Below, in pieces: positions 45,414 to 56,009 of a stretch of DNA of 64,000 bases. The position numbers were made by a program, and so were the translations under genes. How positions within the stretch are numbered: position 1 is the stretch's first letter; every line of letters starts with the position of its first letter. Origin of the DNA: Selaginella moellendorffii (lineage: Eukaryota > Streptophyta > Lycopodiopsida > Selaginellales > Selaginellaceae); NCBI RefSeq assembly GCF_000143415.4, contig NW_003314422.1:1-64000 (forward strand), given 5' to 3'. The notes under the pieces were generated by a model that saw only the letters and a program-made list of their open reading frames with translations, had not been told where the DNA came from and did no database searches.

Positions 45414-45420
45414 TATAAAA
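45414..45420 (+). promoter_or_regulatory. TATA box of XTH
   Basis: TATAAAA 131 bp upstream of the XTH ATG, in GCTATAAAACC context, leaving about 100 nt for the 5' UTR. Confidence 0.65.
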
Positions 45421-45550
45421 CCTTCCTGGAGGAAGGAGAGAACAAATAGATTCATAGGCCTTTGTTTTGGGCGATCGAAACTCTCGATCGATCGAGTTGG
45501 TTCTCTCCTGTTCTTGTCAATCAAAATCGAGTTCTTTGTAGTGCATAGAG

Positions 45551-46647
45551 ATGGGGCGTCTCTTTGTGCTTGGATTCGTGGTAGTTCTCGCTGCTTCTTC
45601 ACTGGCAGCAACCGTGAACAAGAACTTCAACACCGACTTCGCGGTGACCTGGTCGCCGGATCACGTCAACACTCTCTTGGGTGGTAGTGCTCTCCAGCTC
45701 CGGCTCGACAATTCATCTGGTAGAGAAAAGAGATCCTCTCACATTTTTCTTCCTTTTATTGATCTCACCGTCTCGATTGGAATCCTCTGATTGTTAGGAT
45801 CTGGATTTGCATCGAAGGGCCAGTTCCTGTTTGGAAAGATCAGCATGGACATGAAGCTAGTTCCGGGAGACTCGGCCGGAACAGTCACAGCATACTACGT
45901 AAGTTCCACATCACGATTCACGATTCACGATTCGATCTTGAGAGCATTTCGATCTGGATCTAACATAGCATTTGCTTTTCTGTTTTCTTGCAGCTCACAT
46001 CGGGCCAAACACCCAATCGAGACGAGCTCGACTTCGAGTTCCTGGGAAACGTTTCCGGCGAGCCATACATTCTCCAAACCAACATATACTCCAATGGAGT
46101 TGGAGCGAGAGAGCAGCGGATCTTCCTCTGGTTTGATCCCACCACAAGCTTCCACTCCTACTCGGTGCTCTGGAACCAGCACCAGATCGTGTAAGCAAGA
46201 CGAAAATCTCTTCTTTCTCTTCTCTCGAGCTCAAAGTTCCTTCCTTGGCACAGATTCCTGGTGGATGAAATCCCGATTCGCGTCTTCCGCAACAACGAGG
46301 CCAAAGGCGTCGCGTTTCCGTCCAAGCAATCCATGGGTGCTTTCTCGAGCATCTGGAACGGGGATCAGTGGGCTACTCGCGGAGGGGTCGTCAAGATCGA
46401 CTGGAGCAAAGCTCCGTTCGTCGCGTCGTATCGAAACTTTGCGGTGGACGCTTGCGAGTCGGGTAAGGTTGAGGCGTGCTCGGCCATGGCCAGTTCCGCG
46501 TGGTGGAACGAGGAACGCTACCGCTCGCTCAACCGGAACCAGCGCCACAGGCTCAAGTGGGTCCAGAAAAACTACATGGTTTACGACTACTGCATCGACA
46601 CCTCGCGCTATCCCACGCCTCCGGCCGAATGCAAGGATGCTTTCTAG
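45551..46647 (+). CDS. Xyloglucan endotransglucosylase/hydrolase (XTH, GH16), 286 aa
   Basis: Exons 45551-45719, 45798-45898, 45994-46190, 46254-46647, in frame. Signal peptide [22 protein letters not shown]16 fold landmarks: [15 protein letters not shown] near the N-terminus, [20 protein letters not shown], the catalytic loop [20 protein letters not shown] (nucleophile and acid/base Glu, usual form DEIDFEFLG, with an N-glycosylation site directly after it as in most XTHs), [20 protein letters not shown] and [20 protein letters not shown]. The XET C-terminal domain has four Cys ([29 protein letters not shown]) and the conserved [13 protein letters not shown]. The length is typical. It cuts and rejoins xyloglucan in the cell wall during expansion. 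Confidence 0.95.
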
Positions 46648-46719
46648 GACTGGTGCATGGTGGCTTCCATTCTTGGACACGGCTGAAGCTCTGGGCTGTA
46701 TCGAAATCGGGTGAGCTCC

Positions 46720-47140
46720 ATTTCGTCCTCGGGTGGCAAGTTTACATTCCAAAGTTGCTTTGTACATTTTGTTATTTCATTTGTGAAGTTGATTCTGCTC
46801 TGAAGCTCAAACTTGATTTCAAAATTCAAAAGTTTCCATATTCTTTGTACATTTTCATGCATTTTGTTACTTTGTTATTGTGTTGAACCTGTTCTTGGGT
46901 GGCAAGTTCAAAATTCAAGAGTTTCTTTGTACATTTTCTTATTTCCTGAATTTCAAGCTGTTCTTTAGTGGGAACAAAAGTTTCTTTGTGCATTTTTTTA
47001 TTTCCTAGGAAACTCAGAAACTTTGAACCTGTTGTTCAGTGGCAACTTTAAATTTTCAAAAGTTTCTTTGTACATTTTGTTATTCCAGGGTGAACTCTGA
47101 AGATGAACCTGTTCTTGAGTGGCAACTTCAACTTACAGAG
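46720..47140. repeat. Imperfect tandem repeats in XTH 3' flank
   Basis: Four or five copies of a roughly 70-130 bp unit containing GAACCTGTTCTTGAGTGGCAA, TTCAAAATTCAAAAGTTTCTTTG and GTACATTTTGTTATTTC (each part seen repeatedly). They begin within 80 bp of the XTH stop, so they probably sit in the transcribed 3' UTR. Confidence 0.7.
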
Positions 47141-47401
47141 TTGTAACAATGACATGATAACAAGAGTCAAATCTCATCTTTAAATCAAACATCGTACATT
47201 CTGTTGTTTTCTCGTGATTTCAAAAAAGTTCGAATCCGTCCTTGATGACAGCCAATCTTGAGTTCAAATGTGCGTGTCTGGAGCATTCCATCATCACAAA
47301 CTTACGAATCTTTACCCCTTATTAAAAAGTTGGTAAATTTTGTTGAGCGTAAGCTTAGCATACAGTGTGAGAGTTGGAGTCCCATCACATAAGAACTATA
47401 C

Positions 47402-48567
47402 CTATAACTTGATCACCCTCATTCTCCTATGCAAATCGCAGCGCTTCCTCCCATTTCTGGGAGTTCTCGTGCAGCCAACGCCATCCACCTTTGACACCAC
47501 TCCGCATTTCAATCCATTCTCTCCTGTCACTTCCCCGTAGAGTTTCCCTGTCCCTGCTCTTTCGATCCTCACCTTGCAAACCTTCCTGGAAGAACTCGTC
47601 TTCCTCGCATCGTCTGGACGAACTCCATCTCCTTCTTTCTTGCGATGATCTTCGTGACCATCAATGGAGAGGCCAAACAGTCTCCTGATCACGTCCCGGA
47701 AGCTCCTGGCCTCCGATCGATCCTTGGGCTTTGACAGCTCCACCCTGACTCCAACTCTCCTCTCGAAAATCCTCGCGCAGCCCAGCCGTGTCGCAATGGA
47801 GCTCCTCGTCCCGCACACCACGTTGGATTGCATCTCAAGCTTGGTGAGAACGTCCAGCGATCGCCGAGCTCCATTGGCACCCTTGTTCCAAGCGTAGTCG
47901 AAAACATGGAGTAGCTTCTTCTCGGCTGCTAGCGCTGATTCCTTGCTTCCTGTCTAGAGCAAAAAAGAAGAAGAAAAAGATGAGCAAACTTGCGAGAGAA
48001 AAAAGTACCAAGAACTTACAGCAGACCATCGAAATGCCAGTGAGTATCCTCGAGCAAAGATCTCGGAGAACAATCGAGGTCCTTGCCGGAAGATCTGCGT
48101 GAGAACTCTCTTCTCAGGCAGCCATTTCTCCAATCCAGTCCAGCCTTCCAAGTGAGACCCTCCTTGCCCGTAAGACTGTAGCCTTTGTCTCACATTCTCG
48201 GCCTGTCCGAGGTACACGGCCACCACATCTCTCCTGTGTAGCCTCTTCTTCTTTTTCCTCTTGCGAGAACTCGAGCACGGCCGGACGATCCCCAGCTCGT
48301 AGATTCCAGGACGAACAGCGCTCTTGCTGGGGAGATTGTGGAGCCGGTACCTCGATCCGCTAGGGCTGTCCACTGAATCGCGCCAGTCCGAGTGCCCGAT
48401 CAAGATCTAGAGGAACGGCGTTAGCGGAGACCAGGATCCAAGAAGTGGAAGAAATGCGCCAGGATTTGGTAAGTGAGGGAGAGATGTGGTACCTTCCAGC
48501 GCGTGAAGTAGCGATCGTGCTTCACTGCGAAGCATTCCTCGCGGCGCATCCGGCAGGGCGACGCCAT
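47402..48567 (-). CDS. EFFECTOR OF TRANSCRIPTION (ET)-family protein, 337 aa
   Basis: Exons 48567-48493, 48406-48020, 47953-47402, all phase 0 (25, 129 and 184 codons). The start MASPCRMRREECFAVKHDRY is typical of ET proteins. A GIY-YIG-like domain lies at about residues 60-150: PGIYELGIVRPC, a basic KRKKKKRLHRR insert, then VVAVYLGQAENVRQRLQSYG. The C-terminus has a single ET (HRT) Cys repeat: CGVVSKVDGVGCTRTPRNGR then KRCDLHRRMRV, the C-G-x(7)-G-x-x-C-x(7)-GRxRCxxH pattern that binds zinc/DNA. Angiosperm ETs usually have more repeats; here only one was found. ET proteins are plant-specific nuclear regulators of differentiation and gibberellin responses, and ET2 has been reported to nick DNA through the GIY-YIG fold. 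Confidence 0.88.
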
Positions 48568-48650
48568 GGATCGTCCTCTAGCAACGGACTAATTTTCACT
48601 TTGGCGCCCTAAGTTCCAGGATTCGAACCCCTGACTTTTCTCATCTCGGA

Positions 48651-48722
48651 CTCCATGTCAGCCTCCAGCTCGGGCACTCCACCTCGGACTCCACCTCGGG
48701 CACTCCATCTCGGGCAATCTTT
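48651..48722. repeat. CTC(G/C)G.ACTCCA short repeats
   Basis: Four or five degenerate copies of CTCGGGCACTCCAC/CTCGGACTCCAC between the ET start and the DUF760 gene end. Confidence 0.7.
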
Positions 48723-48766
48723 GTGTAGTATCTCAATTCTTTCCTTTGCTCAAACAAAACTGTGCA

Positions 48767-50280
48767 TCACATCGTCTCCCCCGGAGGGAGCTCCGGATGC
48801 TTGGCAGGCATTCCGAGTATCCGTTCCATGTCGTAGCGAACTTCGATGTTCCGGATGCTGTATCCCACCACCATGAGCCAGTATAACAATCTCGCCAGTT
48901 CTTTCGCGCTCGTCTCGGTCGCAGTTCTCTGTGAGTGATCCATCGCACAGGAGATCTAAAGAGAGAAAAGCATATGGCTGCTACCTTTAGCATTGCAGCG
49001 TCCGAGATTCTTATCAAGCGTTGCACGAATGTGTTCATGGCTTCCACTGCGTCCTCCCCGGCGCTAGTTGTCAGCTCCTGCGAACTCAAAAACTTCTCAT
49101 CCAAAACTTTAGGAATGAACGGAGGTTTTGAGTACCTGTAAGTTTTTGGGCTCCAGGTTTTTCAAGTAGTCGAGAAGCTCGTTCTGGCCAGACACCTTGC
49201 CTCGCTCTAGTTGCTGCTGAAGCTTTTCCACCTCCGACTCTAAGAACTCGATGTATTCCACGGCGTCCATAGCCACCGGGCCATCTTCTTTGTGCCACTT
49301 CAAGACGCTCCCCTGGACTTGCGACTTTTGTACCTTACTCTCGAATTCGGGACCAAACTGGAACGAACACAAAAATCATCTTTGGTATCAGACAAGACTT
49401 ACGAATATCATTTCATCTTGCCTTCTCGTCTTTGGGGGCCGGAAGTGCCGCCTGTTCTAGACTTTGTTGCAACTCGATACGGTACTGCGCATTTCTAAAC
49501 ATATATCCTGTCATTAGGACGCTATACATGAGCTGAGCAAGATTCTCAGCCACCTAGAAAAGCACAAGTTTTTTAACCACGAAGAAGGACCAAAAAACTA
49601 AAACCATTACCGTAGTGATAGTTATCTCGAAAAACTGTGGAGGAAGCGTTCCAAGCATGTTCGTCACTGTCTTTCGCATAGCCTCGACCACCTAAGGTAC
49701 AGAAAAAAGAGTTTAGTTGACAGAAAAATCACAAATCTTTACCTGTTGAGGAGCTTTTTGGATGAAGAGTTCCATGAACTCGGGCTGGACATTTTGCACA
49801 TACTCCAGCAACATATCTCTCCTAGTCTTGGACTGGAAGAAGAAATCAAAAGCATTTCCTCCCAATCAGTATAGAATCCATCATATAAAAAACCCATAGA
49901 AAGAAGAACATTCTAGTCGAAACAAGAGAAAAATCCAGAGCTCCAAGCAAGAAAGAAGAACCTTCTAGTCGAAACAAGCAGGAGAAAAAAATTCTAATCG
50001 AAAATGCAGGCCTAAAATTTCTTACAAGAGATCGATTGCCAGCGGACGAAGCAGAGGAAGAAGTTAATTCATCGCCAGACGATGCCGATGAGGTAGCCGC
50101 GGCGCAGCTAGAATGCTTCCTCCCGCTCCGCCATAGCCCTATTGCAGAAAAAGCCCTGGACGAGCTCCACGCCTGCTTTGCCCGATTGTGATCCGGCCAA
50201 GACGCCAAGGAGGAAATGGCGCTTGCACTAGTCGAGGAAACGCATGGCTTGAGCCAGCACGCCGGTTGCAAGCAAGCCAT
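48767..50280 (-). CDS. Plastid DUF760 protein (UV-B-induced At3g17800-like), 344 aa
   Basis: Seven exons: 50280-50026, 49832-49743, 49691-49611, 49553-49422, 49357-49136, 49077-48985, 48928-48767, all phase 0. Exon 1 is a Ser/Ala/Arg-rich transit peptide. The DUF760 domain follows: MLLEYVQNVQPEFMELFIQK, VVEAMRKTVTNMLGTLPPQF, NLAQLMYSVLMTGYMFRNAQ; then a helical VEYIEFLESEVEKLQQQLER and LLDYLKNLEPKNLQ; the second DUF760-like half has VEAMNTFVQRLIRI and ELARLLYWLMVVGYSIRNIE. The intron at 49421-49358 starts with GC (AAG|GCAAGA), a GC-AG intron. The first intron (193 nt) is long for this region and holds internal direct repeats (CTAGTCGAAACAAG). The molecular function of the family is unknown; relatives are chloroplast proteins. 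Confidence 0.9.
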
Positions 50281-50423
50281 ACCCTAGCAATCGCCTCCGT
50301 AGCGCTGCTCGCTTGATCAATCCGCCATAGCGTCTGGAAATTAGGGCTCATAACTGGAGCCTGACGTGTCGGGGTTGCTACCGTCCGATGGGGAAATCGA
50401 CGGCCCTGCAACCACCTCTAAGC

Positions 50424-50438
50424 TAGGGTTTAGGGTTT
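50424..50438. promoter_or_regulatory. Double telo-box in a divergent promoter
   Basis: TAGGGTTTAGGGTTT, two plant telomere-type repeats, between the DUF760 gene (-, start 50280) and the P450 gene (+). Probably a shared promoter element. Confidence 0.6.
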
Positions 50439-50730
50439 AACGCGGATCGCTTTTTGATTACTTTACTCCTTTTTTTTGTTCGTCCTGGAAGATTCTAGCG
50501 TAACGCAATAGAACAAGGATCTTGATCTCTTCTGGGCAAAATCTTGATTTTTGTCAAAGTGTCCTGTAATTTGCAGGAGCTGGATGGAATCAGGAAAAGC
50601 TATGGACGAGAGCTCAAGCCCACAAGTTAGTCTTCTTCCAAGGTTTCCTCTTTTTGTAAAGTGGATCTCCACACTGAGAGTTTGCTCTCTTTTCTTCTTC
50701 TCTCTTTTTTTTTTTCTCTTCGTTGCAGGG

Positions 50731-52668
50731 ATGAATCTCAAGTGGGCGATCGCGATCGCCACAGTGGCTGCCGCTACATTCTTCGAGCTCCTTCGCAACT
50801 TCAATAGATTCTGGTATGAACCAAAGCTCAAGCCCGGGCAAGCTCCACTTCCTCCAGGCTCTCTCGGATGGCCAATCTTTGGAAACATGGCATCGTTCCT
50901 TCGGGCTTTCAAGTCCCACAATCCAGACTCTTTCATCACCAAGTATCTCCACAAGTTAAGCTCTCTCTCTCTCTTTTCTCATGAAAAACTCAAGCATTTT
51001 TCTTATGAAAAACTGAAGCTTTTTGCTTTGGATCTTCTCCTTCTCAAAGGTACGATCGAACAGGAGTCTACAAAGCATTTCTCTTTTGGCAGCCAACAGT
51101 GCTGGCGACTACTCCAGAGACATGCAAAGTGGTTCTTTCGAGGGATTCTTTGTTTGAGACTGGATGGCCGAGCAGCACAAGGAGACTTATCGGCACGCGA
51201 TCTTTCGCTGGAGTTACCGGCGAGGAGCACTTGAAACTTCGCAGGCTCACGGAGCCAGCGCTGAGCAATCCCAAGGCTCTCGAGGATTACATCCCTCGCA
51301 TGTCCAGCAACATAAAGAGCTGCCTGGAAGAATGGTCGTGTCAGGAAAGAACTCTCTTGCTCAGGGAGATGAGAAAGGTATGTTCTTGCTCAAATCGATT
51401 TTGAGTTGGTCTCTGAATGGGAATCTATATAGTACGCGTTTCGTACCATTCATGATATTCTTTTCAGCAAAGATTCGGGCCTGGACGTGGAAGAAGTTTC
51501 ATCTCTTTACTATGAAGGGAACCAAGGAATACGTTCTCTACCGATCAACTTGCCAGGAACTTCGTACAATCGAGCTCTTAAGGTAAAAACTTTGCTTTTC
51601 CCAGGCTTGTCTCTCCAGCCTATGATAACAACCTTTTTTCTGTGCAAGGCTCGCAAGAAACTCGATGTACTGCTTCACCGAGTTCTCAACAAGAGAAGAT
51701 TTTCGGAGAAACCTGAGAAAACAGACACACTTTCGCTGCTTATGGATGCCACTGACGAGAACGGGAAGCATTTGGACGACAAGCAAATTGTAGATTTGCT
51801 AGTGATGTATTTAAATGCGGGGCACGATTCGACTGCTCATCTCATACTGTGGCTACTGATTTTCCTACTCAAGCACGAAATTGTCTATGACAAAGTTAAG
51901 GTAGTTTGTTTCTTTTCTCCTCTCTTTGTTAAACACCGTTTTACTGCTGACATGCTGACAGGAAGAACAAGAGCTCATCGCGTCTCAAAAACCTCTTGGA
52001 GATTCGCTCTCTCTATCGGACGTGAAAAAGATGTCATATCTTTCAAGAGTAAAGTTGCGATTCATAGCTTTGTCTCATTTTCTTTTCCCTTTGCACCAGG
52101 TGATCAATGAAACCTTGCGAGTGGCTAACATATCTCCAATGGTTTTCAGAAGAGCTGTGACTGATGTCGAAGTTAATGGTGATTCTTTCCGGTTCTTAGT
52201 TTCTCTAGACTTATAAATCGTATACAGGCTTTACAATTCCTAAAGGCTGGTATGTGGAGCCTTGGTTGAGACAAGTTCATATGGATCCTGCCGTGCACTC
52301 CAATCCTCAAAACTTTGATCCGGATCGATGGGCTGTAAGTGTTGTCTTTGTTTTTGCGTTACTGTGACAAAACAAATCCCTGCAGAGAAATGAAGTTCGT
52401 CCATTCACGCACTTACCATTTGGACTTGGAAGTCGAACATGCCCAGGGAACGAACTCGCGAAGCTCGAAGCATGCATTATAGTCCACCATTTGGTGCTCG
52501 GCTACGAGTAAGCAAACTTTATTTGTACGTGTATCTTTACGTGTTTGGTCACTGTGTGCTTGTGCTATTTGCAGCGTGAAACCGCTGAATCCAGATTGCG
52601 AAGTAACTTTCCTGCCGCATCCAAGGCCCAAAGACTACTTTCCAGTTCAAGTTCGCAGACGTAGATAA
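50731..52668 (+). CDS. Cytochrome P450, CYP88-like (ent-kaurenoic acid oxidase type), 480 aa
   Basis: Nine exons: 50731-50954, 51050-51377, 51433-51582, 51649-51900, 51962-52048, 52100-52178, 52228-52334, 52386-52507, 52575-52668. A long pyrimidine tract and CAG end just before the ATG, so a 5' UTR intron is likely; an ATG at 50584 also opens in frame but across that tract. Membrane anchor [13 protein letters not shown], Pro-rich hinge [21 protein letters not shown]-helix [13 protein letters not shown], ExxR as NETLR, PERF-like DPDRWA, haem loop [17 protein letters not shown]. The ending [15 protein letters not shown] and the [17 protein letters not shown] region match the CYP88 family best. 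CYP88A enzymes oxidise ent-kaurenoic acid to GA12 in the ER; the lycophyte member's substrate is not settled by sequence. Confidence 0.88.
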
Positions 52669-53028
52669 ATCGGTGATCACATCACGCAATCGAAGGACAG
52701 ATGAAGACTCGAAGGACAGATGAAGATGTTTACTCTCGAGAAGCAATCGTTTAATGGAAGATAATGCAGAAAAATCTCTTTTTTATCAGCTTTTCTAACC
52801 TTTCTTTTGGATAAAAAGTACCTTTCCTGAGTGGAGAGCTGGCAGGAAATTCAAGGAAGCAAGCTTGCTGCGAAGAAAGCGTGGTAGCTTTGGTTATTTC
52901 TAGAAGACGAATGTAAGAAGCTCAAGAAATAGGTCCGTTTCTTAGAGTGTAAGTTGCCCTCTTTTGGAAGCTAAGCTATAGAGTAAAGGGTCTTTGTGTT
53001 TTCCCCATGTTAGGACACAAGGACACGA

Positions 53029-53871
53029 ATGGCGCTCGCTTCCTCCATCTCTAAGGCAAGTCACACCGAAAAAACCAAGAATTTTCTATCTCATGGGCTG
53101 TGAAATTCACAGGTGCTCGAACGATTCAAGCGGAATCCACGCGCTGCGATCACCGACAGTGGTAAATCCAGGGAGAAGGCCAGGATATCGTTTCCTCGAT
53201 TGGAATTCAGGGAGAGGGACGAGGCCAAGTTTGATCTGGTGGCACGGCTCGACTTGACGCTCAGAATCTCCATGCTGTCCAAGGTGAACTCCGAGATCCA
53301 GCGTCGCTCCTTCTCGGCTTTGCTGCTCTTCACGGCGGTGTGTCTCATCGGCCCTTCGGCGGCTTTGGCTATGGAGGTGGATGATATTCCAGAGTATGGC
53401 CCAGGGCTTCCAAAGAAGGATTTAGTCTTCCATGGGGGAGTTTTTCTCGCTAGAGTCCAGAGGCCAATGGCATTGTCAACCACGGCAACTTCACTGGCCA
53501 GTGAATCATCTCGCGGCGTGTTTATGGAAGAAAAACTCGACGTGGAAAACGAAGAAGAAGAACTCGAGGAGATTCTTGAGCTGAGTATGGTGGTGCCAAG
53601 ATCCGAGCTCACAGCATTCGACGTGTTTATTAATCTCCCACAAGCGAGCGAGAGCTCGCCGATCACTCTCCCGGAGTTTGTTGGCTCGTTTGCGAGTGGC
53701 GAGATCGATAGGCCAGGGTATCGACGAGTGAAAGTTCGGTTTGGAATAGGTGACAAGATCAAGCTGCTCCATCTGGAGAAGGAAAGGAGTGTTCTTGTCG
53801 CAATTGTTCGTCATGGAGCTACCAAAGGCGTGGAAATCACGATTAAAGACATTGATATAGAGCTAGAATAA
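53029..53871 (+). CDS. Thylakoid-lumen-targeted protein with lone polyphenol-oxidase KFDV domain, 261 aa
   Basis: Two exons, 53029-53055 (MALASSISK) and 53113-53871, joined in phase 0 across a 57-nt intron that begins GCAAGT (GC-AG). A basic transit region is followed by a twin-Arg lumen signal, EIQRRSFSALLLFTAVCLIG then PSAALA|ME, so import by the Tat route is inferred. After a Pro/Gly stretch (DDIPEYGPGLPKK) and an acidic linker (ENEEEELEEILE), the C-terminal ~100 residues read ELTAFDVFINLPQASES, LPEFVGSFASGEID, RVKVRFGIGDKIKLLHLEKE and SVLVAIVRHGATKGVEITIK: the PPO1_KFDV domain that caps plant polyphenol oxidases. The copper-binding tyrosinase and DWL domains are absent. Not a truncated PPO by accident, since the protein has its own start, targeting signal and acidic linker. 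Confidence 0.75.
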
Positions 53872-53959
53872 CAACTATAAATCAGGAAAGACTCATCGTA
53901 CTGTACTTTAATTATAATAAATCAATACATCCATTTCAAACAAGAGTTATTTTTGGTTT

Positions 53960-54245
53960 GCTTAAGCATGATTAGGATGGTAGTGAATATACCTATAATA
54001 TGTCTGAATATTCTAAGATTTTTTACCATTTAACAGTTGTTATTCATTTAGATTAATCTTGTATTTATAATTTATAAACATGTTTATAATTTATAAACTT
54101 TCCTAAACACTTCTTAGTATATTATTTTCTATTCTACCATCTAATGGTTAATATGCAATAAGATTAATTTTGATTTATAAATTATAAACATTTTTTTATA
54201 ATTATTGATCGATTGGATTATTAAACGAGACTACTATTAAGCAAA
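53960..54245. repeat. Dispersed AT-rich repeat, copy B
   Basis: Counterpart of 11340-11605 in the same orientation, starting about 90 bp after the KFDV gene stop. Slightly longer than copy A because a TTTATAATTTATAAAC segment is doubled. Confidence 0.65.
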
Positions 54246-55787
54246 CCAAGTGTTGTTGCATGCAACATGCAGCAAATTAATCTTGAAATAATTTAAAATA
54301 ACTTGAAATAACTTGAAATTTTGGTACATGCCCAAACCAATTTTCAAGTTTCAATGAGTATGAGGATAAAGAGACTGTAAAGTACCCAGGTACATGCTTT
54401 TTACAGCCACTTTGCTAACACCTTGTCACCAGATCTAAAGCATCACCTCTCACAATCCCGGAGTTTTATAAATTGAAAAAATGAACACTATTAAATATGA
54501 AAAATTCTAGAGGCCTTTTGATTGTTTTTGTGGCTTGGATTTCAACTTGAACCTTATAATCCCCCAAAGTCTTCCAACTACTGCCTCCTCATGCCGTGGG
54601 GAGGACACGCCTCCAACCTTTTCTTGGGGCTAATATATACCTATTTTGAAATGTAGCATACTTCAGCATTTGTGGTTGCTATTTGCTCTTGGCAGAAGAA
54701 AAACAGGAGACTTTCTACATGCTCAACTCTAGCCAATTATGATGGTGAAGATGTTTGCAATCACAACCCTTTTTGTCTCCTACAGTCACCATAACAGAGA
54801 ATTCTTTGCTAACTAAAAATCCAAAATGCTAGCTTGGAAATTGGATCACCAATCACCAGTCCCAACCTATGCTGTGTGCTGACACAGAGATCTCCCAAGA
54901 GCATTGCCACTGCATGTGAACCATGATTTACAAAACACAATAGTACATATTGTAGCTCAAGTTCCATTTCAATCATATTAAACACATGTTAATTTCTTAC
55001 CTCAATCCAATCAATGCTAAGCCAATTTGTACCAATTTGCCATTGGCTAAACAAACATCCACAAATTTTTTATTGAAACCATGCATACTAAGACTACGCT
55101 GGGCACTTTTTTGGCAGGAAGAAGTTGTTGCAGATTTGCAAAAACTTGAAAAACAGCTACTATAGAGCTATACTCTTGACTCTATTGGGGGGGGGGGCGG
55201 GTGCAAGGGATGCCATCCTATGCTGGAACTTGCACTAGAATTGCTCAACCATGTGGTTGACATTGCATTGGAATTATTCAACCTTATGGTTAACACTGCA
55301 CTAGAATAGCTCTATCCTATAGTGGACTTTGCATTGGAATTGCTACATCACTAACAAAGCTCTTTTATGGAATTGTCTCCTCTATTCTATTTACATTTTC
55401 TCTATTTAGTCATGGAGCAACCTCTTTTACACTCTCAGCAGGAACAACATTAGGGGTGGACATGAACTCAAGATCTGGTTTCTCTATTTTAAAAGACAAT
55501 GTCTCCTCACTGGCTATAGTGTGGTGAAGAGAAGAAGCAAAAGAACATAAACAAGTAAGGTAAACGAATTTGAGTGGTTTTGGCTTATTATATAATGCTA
55601 GCATAAAGATTTCTAATCACTGCAATGATTGCAATGAGTGATAAATATCACTTGCAAACTACTAACTCAAAGGAACTCTACAGAAGGCTTGCTCCAGCTC
55701 TATCGCTCCACAGATGCCATAAGGCCATACTCCACATCCAACCAATTAGGCTTCATATTTGTCTTTTTTAATTCCCTGGTTAAACTC

Positions 55788-56009
55788 CACCATGGGAGTG
55801 TGGCTGGAATATATGACACTACTGAGGAAGCCACAAGGGCATATGACCGAGCAGCAGTGGGATTCAAGGGAATTCATGTACATCTAAACTTTCCCAAGGA
55901 CCTCAAAGAGCAATTTAAAATTTTCTTAGGAGGGGACAAAATGAATATGCTGCAAGGGATATTTCCTTGTTCCAGGTATAGAGTCCCTTGGAATATCTTG
56001 CCTAGGTAG
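55788..56009 (+). pseudogene. AP2/ERF domain fragment
   Basis: Reads GIYDTTEEATRAYDRAAVGF then KGIHVHLNFPKDLKEQ, the C-terminal strand and amphipathic helix of an AP2/ERF DNA-binding domain (usual form G.YDT.EEAA.AYDRAA...G....NFP). The N-terminal strands (YRGVRQR...) were not found upstream, where the sequence turns AT-rich. Probably a fragment from an AP2 gene, perhaps captured by a transposon. Confidence 0.6.

Noticed and set aside
45791-46714. 307-codon plus-strand frame overlapping XTH exons
   Set aside because: It runs through XTH introns in other frames; the spliced XTH model explains the region.
50584-50730. Upstream in-frame Met for the P450 (MESGKAMDESS)
   Set aside because: The stretch before MNLKW is a long pyrimidine tract ending in CAG, the signature of a 3' splice site, so the start was placed at 50731.
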